NCBI GenBank assembly: GCA_025403435.1
Contig: CM046327.1
Span: 12,268,218-12,332,217 of the forward strand
Length of the DNA: 64,000 nucleotides
DNA from: Artocarpus heterophyllus
Taxonomy: Eukaryota; Streptophyta; Magnoliopsida; Rosales; Moraceae
Direction: 5' to 3'
Position numbers and translations under genes: made by a program. Shown here piece by piece: positions 1 through 10,290 of this stretch; positions within the stretch are counted from its first letter, which is position 1, and each line of letters opens with the position of its first letter. The notes under the pieces are model-generated. The model did no database searches and was not told the origin of the DNA. It was given only the letters and a program-made list of their open reading frames with translations.

Positions 1-802
1 TTTTAAGCTTCTTCAGCTCTTCCGTCAAAAAAATAAGAAAAAAAAAAAGATTCAAAGAGAGAACCCCAGAAACCATAAAAAAATTTACCAGAGATCAAGT
101 TCAAATGTGAAAAAATATGAAATATTCAAGGAAAAAAGAGTTAAAAGTGACCATACCAAGTGAGAAATAAATTTTAAATGGAGGTTTGAATGGACAGTAA
201 AGACAATAAAGCCCACCAAATCTGCCTGATAAATAAGCTAAACTGTTCGTATATCCTGCACATAATATGGTTTTATGAGAGTTATTTCTTATGCATATAA
301 TTGAAAATAAAACAAAGATATAAAGCTTGTGATTTTTTTTCCTAAAAGTAATTTCAACCCTAATAATGCACTAATTATCTTCTCTTTTCAGAAACTGAAC
401 TTGATAAAGTGAACTTTAGCAGGCACCTATCGTTTTGACAAATTATCAACACTAGACAATACAAGCGAACAAAAAAAGGATTATACGTATATGTGTATAT
501 ATATATATATTTATATACATACATACAAGTGTTTCCATACCAATGGCGTGGCCATATAAGGATTGCATGAAGAAGGCCAAGTTGGGAGAAGGAGTAGCCT
601 CGTATATGTGTGAGAACTCCTTGGAAAGCCAAACCCTTTTCATCTTTGTCAAAGTTAATGACTCAGCATGTTTCAAATGTCCCCATATTCATTACAAGAA
701 GTATTATTCAAAAAAAAAAACCAAGTTTTAGTTTGTGAAACAAACCTTAGAGAAGTTAACTATAAGATCATCAATGTCCATTTTAAATGGGGTCAAATCC
801 AT
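1..802 (-). pseudogene. SNAP43-like gene (SNAPc subunit 1), 5' part, copy A; probably defective
   Basis: The product family is the SNAP43 subunit of the snRNA-activating protein complex, which binds snRNA promoters in the nucleus. Exon 1 is 746-802 and encodes 19 residues starting MDLTPFK. Exon 2 is about 541-667 and encodes the conserved stretch around KRVWLSKEFSHIYEA. Exon 3 is 157-255, and exon 4 starts near 20 and runs off the left edge. Compared with the other copies, exon 3 lacks 15 bases in frame (five residues before PFKPPF). The acceptor of exon 2 reads AT instead of AG, and that of exon 4 reads GG instead of AG. In both cases an AG lies 6 or 3 bases further in and keeps the frame. 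The reading frame itself is open. The family identification rests on remembered similarity to plant SNAP43 proteins; the defect is inferred from the lost acceptors. Confidence 0.75.
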
Positions 803-3643
803 TCTCCTCACCAATCACCCCGAAAAAGTTGTTCACTTTCAAAAGTTAGAACTTGGAAGAAGAAAATTTTTAGGAGAAATTGCAGAGAACAGTGGTTTTT
901 AGGTTAGGTTTGTAAAATTATAAGTGATCCTTTTTGTACAATGAAATTAAAAGAAAAAAATTGTAATAAAAAATTAAAATATCCAAAATGCCCCTACTTC
1001 TTCAGCTTTTTCTCCCTCATCATCTTGTGATTTTTTTTAAAGCAACTTGTGAGTTGTTGGGGTTTATGAGGAGAGGGAGAGAAAACAAAGAAAAAAAAAA
1101 AGAATATGAATCTTGGGTGTTTAGCTATAATCAAAATTTTTAGTTATTACAGTGTAAAACTTTATATATTATATTGAAGAGAAAAAATGAACTATAATAT
1201 AAGTTCTCACATGCTATTGTTTTCAATTCAAAAAATTTTAACTCTAATCATATTTTTCAAAAACCCTAATTTAGGTCTTGAAGATATTTTTGGTATTTTA
1301 TTTTATAGCTGATGTAGTCAGTTCCTCATATGTTATTTCCTAACCTCTTTAAAAAATTATACTATTAGTTTTTACTATTCTTTTCGTAAAATCTCCCTTC
1401 CAATTCAAGTTGCCTCTTAATTTTATAAAATCATTCAAAAACACTCTCTGATATATACAAAATCATTTAAAATGCCTCTTCTATCTTTATAATGTTAAAT
1501 TGTTAACCAGATTTGCTGACGTGACAAATATTAAAAATTAATTAAAGCCATTAAAGTCTAATTAAATATTAAAAATTAAATATTCTAATTTTTTTCCCCT
1601 AATTCTAACACCCTTTTTTCTGTGTCTTCTCTCTAACCCCTGGGAAACACCTCCGGTGGTGATGCTGCTGCTGCTGCTTGCCCCAAGGTCAAACTTGAAG
1701 CTGCCATTAATATATAACTATTAATTCTCTCTGAGATTTGGGTTTTCTATTCAAAACCAAATTGCCAAACAGATAGAGAGAGAAATTAAAAGAGAGTTCA
1801 GATTCTATCATGCTTCATCTCTTTTTTTTTTTTTTGGCCTTTTTTCTCTTTTTTTAGGTTTTTCAATTTCCTCTGTATTTTATTGCCAGATGCAGGGAAA
1901 AAAAATTAAGCAAGTGAAGTTAACATGTGAGTGGGTTTTTCTTTCCCTTTTCCTTCCTTTTTCTTTTTCCTTTTTTTTATATGGTTTTTTGCCCAGCCAC
2001 ATGAAAATGGCATTGTTTTACCGTATGCCATTTCTTGTTTGGAGATTTAGAAAGGAAAGAGGAGAAGATCGAGAGGGAACACGAAGAAAGAGGAGGGAGA
2101 GAGGGGAAAAAAAAAAAAGATTAGAAAAAAAAATGTAATAAAGTGTTTTTTACTGTTTTTTAATATTTAATTATTTTTTAATAATAATTAGAATTTAATG
2201 GTTTTAGTTAATTTTAAAAACTTACCACGTCAGCAAATCTGTTAACATTTTAAACGGAATTGAACAGAATGAGCATCTTAAATGGTTTTTTATAAACCAG
2301 GGATTTTTTGAATGGTTTTACAAAATTAGGAGCAATTTGAATTAGGATACTTATGGAGAATTTATAAAAATAATCCTAGTTTTTAATGAACACCTTAATT
2401 ATGCTATTTCCCTCCTCTTAACTTTTAGACAGAAATTCTAATGATGATTATAAGAAAGACAAGGGGGACATTGGTTTTTTTTTTTTTTTTTTTTTTTTGT
2501 TTTTGTATTTATTCGATGGGCAAGGCGGTGAGGGAGCTGGCATTGGAGGGGTCGGTCGCGCGTTGAGGGCTACGACGAGGAAGGGAGGTCGTGGCTCACA
2601 CAAGGCTTGAAGGGAGAGCGATGCACTGTTTATGTGTAGGGCTTGATATAGCGGCAGATCTCATAGTTCTTAGTTTACACAGTGATTTTTTTTTTTTTTT
2701 AAGAACTTATATGGTGGAAACTTATTTTTTTCTTTTTTCCTTTATGTGATAGAAATCATTGTTTTAAGTTTTAACCACTGGATTAACTTTTTGATAGTCT
2801 GGTTTTTAAATGTTAACATTATAAATTTACAGTGTACAAGAGAATAAGTACATTTTTAATGCAGATATTTACAAATCAAATAGTTGAAACAACAACTTTT
2901 ATAGATAAAAAACAATACAATTTCTATGGTATGGGAACCTAAAAAAAAAAAAAAAAGAGATAATATTAATAGTTGTTTAAGATAAAAGTAAGGGTTTTTT
3001 TTTATAGAAACAGAAAAAGAAACTAATAATAACACCTTGTGATTTTAACTAGATTCAATAATCAGAAACGTGTCTAACAGATATATCCCTACGCTAGAAA
3101 CACCGTAAGAGAATGAGATCTGTCATCTATGTTGCTAACTTTCTATTATTATTATTGTTGTTGTTGTTTATTTCAATTTTTTGAGTCTTTTTAGGTATTT
3201 TTTTAACTTCCTTTTAAAATGTGGTGATCTGTGGGCATTTGAGTAATTTCATAAAACAATGGTAGTAAACAAACCCTTAATTGCTGAAAACAAGAACCGA
3301 AAATCAATCAAATTTGGTCCGACTTGTTCTACACATCCCCTCTCAAAGAAGTCCTGCCTAATAATAAGTGAGCAAGATTCATCGACATATATCTTCAGAA
3401 TATGGATCTATCTTAGGTGATACAGGACAAACAAATAGTCGAGGAAAGGTTGAGTTTCAACCGTAAACAACGTACTACTCTCACATATTACAATACCACA
3501 ATTTCAATTACGTTCTTAAACACCTTCAACATTCATAGAACTACGTACATCAATGACATGCATACGCGTTTTAGAGGAATTAATTTGTGAACGATAGATG
3601 AGATAGAAATAAGTCCAGAATGGCTACGTTATCCCGCGAATTT
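803..3643. other. Non-coding region upstream of SNAP43 copy A
   Basis: This AT-rich stretch contains no credible gene. Positions 903-1925 resemble the upstream region of SNAP43 copy B (15317-16145, then 18011-18750 after removal of a LINE), so the duplication of the gene included at least 1 kb of 5' flank. The shared part includes a CTG-repeat patch near 1661-1680 and CT-rich tracts. A GC-richer patch of about 150 bases at 2515-2660 follows a T-tract and matches nothing I recognise. Positions 2660-3640 show poly-A/T tracts and nothing else. Confidence 0.6.
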
Positions 3644-3943
3644 CTCAAGCTAAAATTCCATGGTTAGTCTTTACAGAGAGAAAAAGACCAACAAAACAGG
3701 CCAACCATAGGCTCATCTTTGAAACTGCGTATCCTAACACTAAACCGTAGAAACTAAAAATAAAAAAGCCGCCATGTCCAAGAATTAAGAGAGGTCCTCT
3801 TAGAATGATACAAAATGCCAACCTAATGGAAAAAGAAAAACTAATCCCTAAAAAAATAATACAGCACCTACCAACATACATTTTAGTTCTGGCTGGGCAA
3901 ACCATCATACATGACAGAAAATAATCCCAGAAACCAATCATAA

Positions 3944-6289
3944 TCAATATTCCACTCTCACAAGTGCATTCGAGACGTCTGCTAGCCCGTACTGCATCCA
4001 ATCTTTGGCGCAAATAAGGGCTTCCACCGTCTCTGGCCGTAGGGAGCATCGGTAACCATCCATCTGTTTGGCAGTGATGTCAAATATCGAGTCATGAGGG
4101 ACAGTGGATGCCGGGATCGACAAAATGTCGTGAGCCATTTTTGAAAGAGTCGGGTACTTCAGCTTGTTCAGTTTCCACCAACCCAACACATCAAACTCTT
4201 GGACTCGAGGCAACAATGATTCATCCAAATACTGGTCCAGCTCTGACTTCATCTGTTGGCTTGTGGTCTCCATGATGTAGACATCAAAGTCCGTTAGCCC
4301 GTTGTCTGACAGAAGAGTTCCTCCTTGTGGTTCCTCTGTCTTGACATTGCCTGAGGTTCCTTCTTCTGCATATGTAGGCGTCAGTGGCAGAGGCAGTGAG
4401 ACGTATTCATGAAAAAGCTCGTGAATTCCATCATCAACAATCTTGATATACGTGGGAGCTTCTTCACCATAGATTTTGTTGAAACTAAATTCAACAAGCT
4501 TCATTTTGAATCGAGGATCCATAACTACTGCAGTTGCTAAAGCTAGGCTGCAATCCTTCCAGTACTCGTCAACTTTTTCTTGGATTCTTTTAGTTAATGA
4601 ACTGACAAAAGGATCTTCACTTGTAACTGCACGAGCCAACTCCGACTGAATCTTCCACACTTCATGAAAGAAGGTGATTGGAGTCGGGTTAGTGGTGGTG
4701 GTAAGGATGTTGGCAGCATCAAAGAGAAGTTTCAAATATGTGCAAATTGTCTCAATCTGCTTCCAATCCTCGAAGGATGGGGCTCCCTTGTAATCAGGAT
4801 CAGACGTATCCAAGCAAGAAAAGACCTCCATTAACTCGGACGCAGCCACCAGCATCTGATACGTGGTGTTCCATTGAGTTTGGTCATCCAGAGAAAGGCT
4901 CCTTTCGCTTGGGACTTGAAGCTGTTGCTTGAGCTCAAGGAACTTTTCCTCGTGGGAATCCGAAGTCTTCACATACTTCACACCTTCCCTGACCTTTCTG
5001 ACCTTTTCTTTCCCTTCATCCAAAATATCTTTAGCAATCCTGCTAAAGGCTCGGGCAACACAATTCCCAACCAATAATTGACCGTTGAGGATAAGTGGGT
5101 TCTTGATAGAGAGTAGAGGCCTCATATTTTCAACCGCGGCTTCACTGAGCAGCTGATTATAAGTGATCGAAAACAATTTGTTCTCCAAACTCCAATCATG
5201 AAGACAAACGGCAACAGCATGACTAAAGGCAGTATCAGAGTCGGGATATGGTTCCATCACAACATTAAGAAGCCGCCTTTGCAGCTTCCAATCGCTATCA
5301 ATGAAGTGACCAGTAATGAAAACATAACCCACGCTTTGACTTGAAGTCCACATGTCCAGAGCAAGACAAACACGTCCAGGTATACCCTCAATAAACTTGA
5401 TAAGATGTTGCTTTTCCATTAAGTATGTTGCAACACAATCCCCTTGGACAGTGTTGAAGCTCACCATCTGGAAATGCGGCTGTAGATGCTGGACAAAAGT
5501 TAAAAAGCCCTGGTGATCAACCATGTGAAGCGGGTAATCATGCATAATAATCATCCTAGCAATTTCATGGCGGATACGGTCTGCATCAAACAAAACCTGG
5601 GGCGTGCTATTTGTTCTGTAACGCCGTTTTGGTGGATAGGACGTACCGTTGCCTGTCCTTGAATTAGGTGTATATGGGCTTAACTGATTCTTATCCTGGT
5701 TACGAAGCAGCGCCGGGCATGTTCCTTTTGCAATATGACGTTTCAGATGACTTGTACCTGCCACTTTTGAGCCCGTGCTATAAGCAAAACTTTGCTTGCA
5801 CTGCTTACAGCATGCCCTCCTACATCCAGCACTCACAGTTTCAATGGTGAAGTACTCCCAGACTACAGACTTCTTCTTCCTCCGCTTGTTAGGCTGCGTT
5901 TCTGGAGTGGGCACCTCATTATTTTCATACGAGATTGGTGTCGTCTCTTCATAAGGAGTTAACATCTTCTCTTCATAAGGGGTTAGCATCTTTTGCTCAT
6001 CAGGGGTCACAATGGCCATTTTTTCCTCACCAGGGGTGCCCATAATCTTATCTTCAACAGGGGTGGTGATCATATGGTCTTGACCAGGGGTGGTGACAAC
6101 ATGGTCCTGACCCAGATGGTCTTCACCAGGGGTGGTCACAATATGGTCTTGACCCATTTCGTCTTGAACAGAAGTGGTAACAATAAGATCTTCAACAGGG
6201 GTGGTAACCAGATGGTCTTCCAAAGGGGCAGTAACCATATGGTCTTGAACAGTGGTGGTGACTATCTGGTCTTCAACAGAAGTGGCCAT
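3944..6289 (-). CDS. BED zinc-finger/hAT transposase-derived protein (DAYSLEEPER/RICESLEEPER-like)
   Basis: One uninterrupted 781-residue frame. Residues 1-125 are an acidic, degenerate tandem repeat of a nine- to ten-residue unit of the type VTTPVEDHL. A basic NKRRKKK motif at about 134-140 looks like a nuclear localisation signal. A BED finger follows at about 142-192, with CKQC and the HLKRH...C ligands. The central region, with LALDMWTSSQSVGYVFITG, is the RNase H-like fold of plant hAT proteins. The C-terminus (about 665-750, SELDQYLDE to WWKLNKLKYPTLSKMAHDIL) is the hAT dimerisation domain. Length is close to that of domesticated DAYSLEEPER-type proteins, which act as nuclear DNA-binding regulators. 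No terminal inverted repeats bracket the gene and the frame is intact among decayed elements, which favours domestication. The start is the ATG at 6289. An acceptor-like CAG lies about 25 bases upstream and fits a 5' UTR intron. The target genes are unknown. Confidence 0.88.
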   Translation of the reverse strand: MATSVEDQIVTTTVQDHMVTAPLEDHLVTTPVEDLIVTTSVQDEMGQDHIVTTPGEDHLGQDHVVTTPGQDHMITTPVEDKIMGTPGEEKMAIVTPDEQKMLTPYEEKMLTPYEETTPISYENNEVPTPETQPNKRRKKKSVVWEYFTIETVSAGCRRACCKQCKQSFAYSTGSKVAGTSHLKRHIAKGTCPALLRNQDKNQLSPYTPNSRTGNGTSYPPKRRYRTNSTPQVLFDADRIRHEIARMIIMHDYPLHMVDHQGFLTFVQHLQPHFQMVSFNTVQGDCVATYLMEKQHLIKFIEGIPGRVCLALDMWTSSQSVGYVFITGHFIDSDWKLQRRLLNVVMEPYPDSDTAFSHAVAVCLHDWSLENKLFSITYNQLLSEAAVENMRPLLSIKNPLILNGQLLVGNCVARAFSRIAKDILDEGKEKVRKVREGVKYVKTSDSHEEKFLELKQQLQVPSERSLSLDDQTQWNTTYQMLVAASELMEVFSCLDTSDPDYKGAPSFEDWKQIETICTYLKLLFDAANILTTTTNPTPITFFHEVWKIQSELARAVTSEDPFVSSLTKRIQEKVDEYWKDCSLALATAVVMDPRFKMKLVEFSFNKIYGEEAPTYIKIVDDGIHELFHEYVSLPLPLTPTYAEEGTSGNVKTEEPQGGTLLSDNGLTDFDVYIMETTSQQMKSELDQYLDESLLPRVQEFDVLGWWKLNKLKYPTLSKMAHDILSIPASTVPHDSIFDITAKQMDGYRCSLRPETVEALICAKDWMQYGLADVSNALVRVEY
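5950..6289 (-). repeat. In-frame tandem repeat encoding the acidic N-terminus
   Basis: Degenerate units of about 27-30 bases repeat within the first 110 codons of the hAT-derived gene. They encode variants of VTTPxEDHx, LTPYEEKM and GQDHVVTTP. Unit number may vary between alleles. The repeat is absent from the BED and dimerisation regions. Confidence 0.75.
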
Positions 6290-7327
6290 CTTTGTCTTGA
6301 AAGGTGAAAACCTGCTTTGGCAGCATAAACAATATCCAAGCTAGTTAGTCACTTTAAAAACTTCAGGGAAATAATAGTCTATGCAGTGTAAATGCTTAAA
6401 TAAACAGAATTAATATGCAGTTTAAAAAAATAAGCATTAGACAGTATGTGCTCCCGCTTATCCCGCTTATTTATCAAAATATTGTCATTTCTCAATTTAA
6501 GAAAACTTTATGTGCTCAGTACCACCAGATTGTTGAAGCTGATTATCTAGGTCTGAGATTGCCTCAAACATCGTAAAAATAATACCATATGACGTAACAA
6601 GTGACTCGAGTCATTAACTACCGAAAAGTACATAGCAACATTCTAGAGGGTCAGGTTAATGGATACTTGAAATTGCTGGACGGATTTGAAAATGGAGACA
6701 TTTAGGTAATATGCACGTGAAATCATGCAGCTATATACTCCTCAATGCCATGAAACATATATTAAGCATACTAAGGCCTATACTACAGTAATAGGCTCCT
6801 CGAAACATATTTCTCAAAGCCAATTATTTAACACGGACAAAAAAATCAGCCTAACCACTGTTTCAAATGAATAAATAAATAAAACATTAAGAGAGCTAAA
6901 TGGCTCATTTGCTTAGCATCTTACAAAGAAACCTACTCAAGCATTTCATCACAGTCAGATTACTTTAGAGGTTGCCATATTAGCAAATACTCATTACTCA
7001 TGTACTAAGCACAGCTACCAGAACATGGATTTTGGTGTTAAGAACCACACATTGCAACATGAAAAAATAGGCAAAATTTTTCTCCAAAAAAAAAAAAAAG
7101 ACAATCAAGCAACGAATACTTGAGCACATATATGGCACTTAGGTACCAAATCCAATAATAGCCACGACCTGTATTTTTAATTTGCTTAGACAACAATACT
7201 GAACAGTTAAACTTAACATTTTAACTTAACTAAATCACGAATAAAACAATCTTGAGTTTCACCAAAAATACATATAGAGGTTCCCTACTTTTGTGTGTAG
7301 TTTATACTATTTTGCTAAGATACTTTG
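6290..7327 (-). other. Probable 3' part of the 5' UTR intron of the hAT-derived gene
   Basis: No open frame of interest lies here. Read on the minus strand, a CAG about 25 bases before the start codon is a plausible splice acceptor, preceded by AT-rich sequence. The donor would be at 10150. If this is right, everything from 6.3 to 10.15 kb, including the hAT element at 7824, is intronic. This is inference and needs transcript evidence. Confidence 0.4.
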
Positions 7328-7341
7328 TGTGTTATTTTATT

Positions 7342-7398
<57 letters not shown>

Positions 7399-7400
7399 TG
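7328..7400. repeat. (TTA)n/(TCA)n trinucleotide microsatellite
   Basis: A run of ATT units interrupted by three ATC units is directly visible. It has no coding role; the Asn or Tyr runs it produces in translation are artefacts. Confidence 0.95.
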
Positions 7401-7446
7401 CTAAGACATTTTTGTGTGTACACACATAAAGGTATTGCTTTGAATT

Positions 7447-7540
7447 CTCCTCTCTCTTTCTTCTTTTTTCCTTTTCCCTTTTGCTTCTTGGCAAGAGGAG
7501 GGGCACTTGGGAAAAGGAAAAAAGAAGAAAGAGAGAGGAG
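7447..7540. repeat. Perfect 32-bp inverted repeat (hairpin)
   Basis: The arms at 7447-7478 and 7509-7540 are perfect reverse complements of 32 bases, pyrimidine-rich on the left and purine-rich on the right. The 30-base loop itself contains a short palindrome around TTGGCAAG. The second copy near 20052-20140 keeps the loop and right arm, but its left arm is cut by the duplication junction. Confidence 0.92.
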
Positions 7541-7823
7541 GGACACTAATACTATGATAATTGTTCTATTTTTTAATTTTTTATTTCCAAATGGAGCATG
7601 AGGCTTTTACAGTTATAAATGTGCACAACTTCAACATTTAAAAGCTTCTCAGCATTCCAAGTTAACATCGCCCGACAAACCCAGCTCGGCCCCACTACAG
7701 GGCTGGGCCCACCAAGCCAAATGGGCCGAGCTAAAACAAACTCAAAAACATGAATCAGTCAACCCAACAAACCTTTAACCACCCCAGGTTCATTTGACTC
7801 CATCAGAAGATCAGCGCAAGTTC

Positions 7824-9590
7824 TAGGGGTGAACGGCGGGCGGTTTGGCAGTTTTTGGGCGAGCACGGGTCAGTTTTTTTGGATGGCGGGTTAGCAATTA
7901 ACCAACTCACAAACCACCCGTGGAATGGCGGGCGGTTTCAGTTTGGTTGCCGGCGGGTTGAGGCAGTTTGGGTCTATACTAATGCCCAATGTAATTTTTT
8001 GAGCTTTTTTTTAATTTAAAAAAAAGTGAAGAAAATTTGTAGAAAATATAAGATGATAATATAAGAAGCATTCCCAACAACAACTAAGTTTGATGCCTAA
8101 AGACAGTGACCATATTCATAACAAATTAAGAAATTTGTGGTAAGAAAACAAGTGGCTAAGCCCCTGGTTTTGGGTTGAGTCAAATGCTTAGGACAGCCCA
8201 CTGTAATTGCATAATTACAACTATATATAATCATCCATTTTTATGAGTGTGTGTGTGTGCCTAGGCACACAAAATTTCAATATAACAGTTAAAAGATTTC
8301 AAGACACGCAAGAAGTTCAGGTAATTTTTTAATGTAAAAAGGGCCTTCTAGTTCTATCCAAAGTGGGTCCACAAAGTCCAACCCCTTCTCTCTTTCCCTT
8401 TCCAAAGTGGACGATCCCTCTGAGAAATCCCTAATTCCAAAATAGCCAACAAATCTAATTATCCTTCCTTGTCACTTATCAAATCAATTCTCTCTTGTTC
8501 TTTCTTCATCTGACAGATTTATCTCCCCCAAGTGGTTAATTTCAATTTGAGTTTCTGAGAGTTTGAAATAAACAATCATCAAGTTAAATTGTAGTTTTGG
8601 GGTCGTGCCTCTCAACCCCAAAACGACAACCAATATGGTTCCTTCGGCTTCCTCAAGTCGGGTAATTTATGAACCAACTCAATCTCTATATGGTCTTCTG
8701 TTTTTTTTTTTTTTTTTATCGGGTTTGGGAATTCTTGTGATGAAATGGTTGTTGGGATTTTGTTTGTTTTGTTGGGTCTTTGTGAATTTTGTTTTTATGG
8801 ACGATGGATTGTTCTTCATAAGGTTTCAATTGAATTCTTTTTTCTATCCTTGTTGCTTACAGTACACAGAAGTGTTGAAAAGGATGATGCGATTTGACTT
8901 GAAGCGCAAATAAGGTTTTCTTATTTTATATATATAGGGAAACAAAGTCCTTCACACCAGACCTCAATTGAAAAAAAAAAAAAAGGACTGATTCAAAGAA
9001 GAATTTCATCAAACAATTAGAGTACACAACAACCAAATGCAAAGAAAAGACAGATTCTACTAGAACCTAAAGAAAAGAAAAACTTTGAACTTTGAAGACA
9101 AAAAAACTTACAAAGCAGAGAAGAATCAATGGAGGACGAGGATGCCGGAAGATGGAAGAGGAAGATAGCCACCGGAGGGGAACCAGTCAACCACTGCACC
9201 ACTGCCGTCTGCCATTGAAGCCGGAACTGGAGGTGGGAAGAAGAAAAGAAAAGAGGGAAATTTGGGGTGAGAGGATGGCTGTGTCTGGACTGAAAGAGAA
9301 GGGTGAAATCGATTGTTTAGTTTAGGGCAAAGGGGCCTGGGGTTGGGCAACTGAAGTCATTACATTAGATTAGAAATATTTTTTTTTTTTTTCAAAAGAA
9401 TTAGGCCGAACCCGCCCCTAAAATTCTAAACCGTACCTGCCCGCCAACATATGTAGGCGGGCAGTTAAACCCGCCCATGGACGGGTTGCTGACGTAGACC
9501 CACTTTTTTTGGGCGAAGCGGGCACAGGCGTGGGCGGCCAATGGGGGCATGGGCGGCCAATGGGTGCGGGGCAGTTTTTGTGCAACGCTA
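7824..9590. mobile_element. Non-autonomous hAT element, copy 1
   Basis: The left end TAGGGGTGAAC and the right end, read on the other strand as TAGCGTTGCAC, match at 8 of 11 positions and resemble Ac-type hAT termini. Both ends are rich in GGCGGGCGG-like subterminal motifs. The right flank is AACGCAAC and the left flank AGCGCAAG plus three bases, a plausible eroded 8-bp target duplication. No transposase is encoded. Read on the minus strand, 9125-9260 looks like a CT-rich leader, and the same leader is present in all three copies in this window. Positions 8140-9080 are shared only with copy 2. Confidence 0.7.
8605..8913 (+). other. Possible captured two-exon gene fragment inside hAT copy 1
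   Basis: A short frame starting ATGGTTCCTTCGGC near 8635 runs to a donor-like CGG/GTAATT. An acceptor-like CTTACAG near 8860 is followed by a lysine/arginine-rich 15-residue tail and a stop codon. The same pattern, with substitutions, occurs in copy 2 near 21235-21485. I do not recognise the protein. It could be chance, or the 5' end of a host gene carried by the transposon. Confidence 0.25.
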
Positions 9591-10150
9591 AACGCAACAA
9601 ACAAGGTCCGTTACAAATCTTCAACCAAAACAAACCAAAAACAAAAACTAAAAACTTTACCATTGCCATGGATCCAAACATGGGTCCGGATAAAAAAAAA
9701 AAAAAACAAAACAACAAACATCAAAACCTTAAAATGGGCTAAAACACAATAGAAAAACAACAAACAACAAACAGCAAATTATAGGATCCATCTAAAGTAT
9801 GATAAATAAATATAAATAAATAAAAACTTGGGCTTTCTCATAAACTCAGAAAACCCCCAGTCCAGATCAAAGAACAACGAACCATTCAAGACTTTCGCCA
9901 CTACCAAAAATAGTAGATTGTCCATATCCCAAAAATCAGCTAAAAAAAGCTCGCACCTTTGCGCTAACTAATCAAAACCCACGAACCAAAATCCAAAAAG
10001 AACAAACACCAAACAAGAAATTCCTTCACCAAAAACATTCAAATTTCACAATTCGAAGAGAATAACACGCGTGGTACAGAGAATCTCCAAATAATCGGGA
10101 TTTGACTAAGCACAAACGAAAATTAGGGCAACAAAAGTTAGGGCTTTTAC

Positions 10151-10290
10151 CGATGGTTTAGCGGCGAAAACCGAAGACAGGAAGACGATGAGCGAAGCTC
10201 GAAGACCGAGCTCAAGAAGTCTCCAAGATTGATCGAGATCTAGGGTTTTGCAGAGAGAGGAGAAACAGAGAGAATTGGGGGCGAGAGAGA
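10151..10290 (-). promoter_or_regulatory. Probable 5' UTR exon and promoter of the hAT-derived gene
   Basis: On the minus strand a CT-rich stretch (a Y-patch typical of plant core promoters) is followed by GCAAAACCCTAGATC, a common leader type. A consensus donor, ATCG/GTAAAA, then lies with its exon end at 10151. No coding sequence starts here. The nearest downstream start on this strand is the hAT-derived gene, 3.86 kb away. The element at 22.6 kb is a copy of this region. The link to that gene is inference. Confidence 0.45.

Noticed and set aside
3645..4049. 134-codon minus-strand frame overlapping the end of the hAT-derived gene
   Set aside because: It is out of frame with the real gene and runs through its 3' UTR; no domain is visible.
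5993..6307. 104-codon plus-strand repeat frame (GGDHMVLTR units)
   Set aside because: Antisense of the tandem repeat in the hAT-derived gene; the repeat makes all frames look open.
7328..7540. CRISPR-like or regulatory repeat array
   Set aside because: The repeats are a trinucleotide microsatellite and one inverted repeat; there are no spacers, and the genome is a plant.
7293..7601. Frame with a Tyr run
   Set aside because: Produced by the TTA microsatellite and the hairpin; not a gene.
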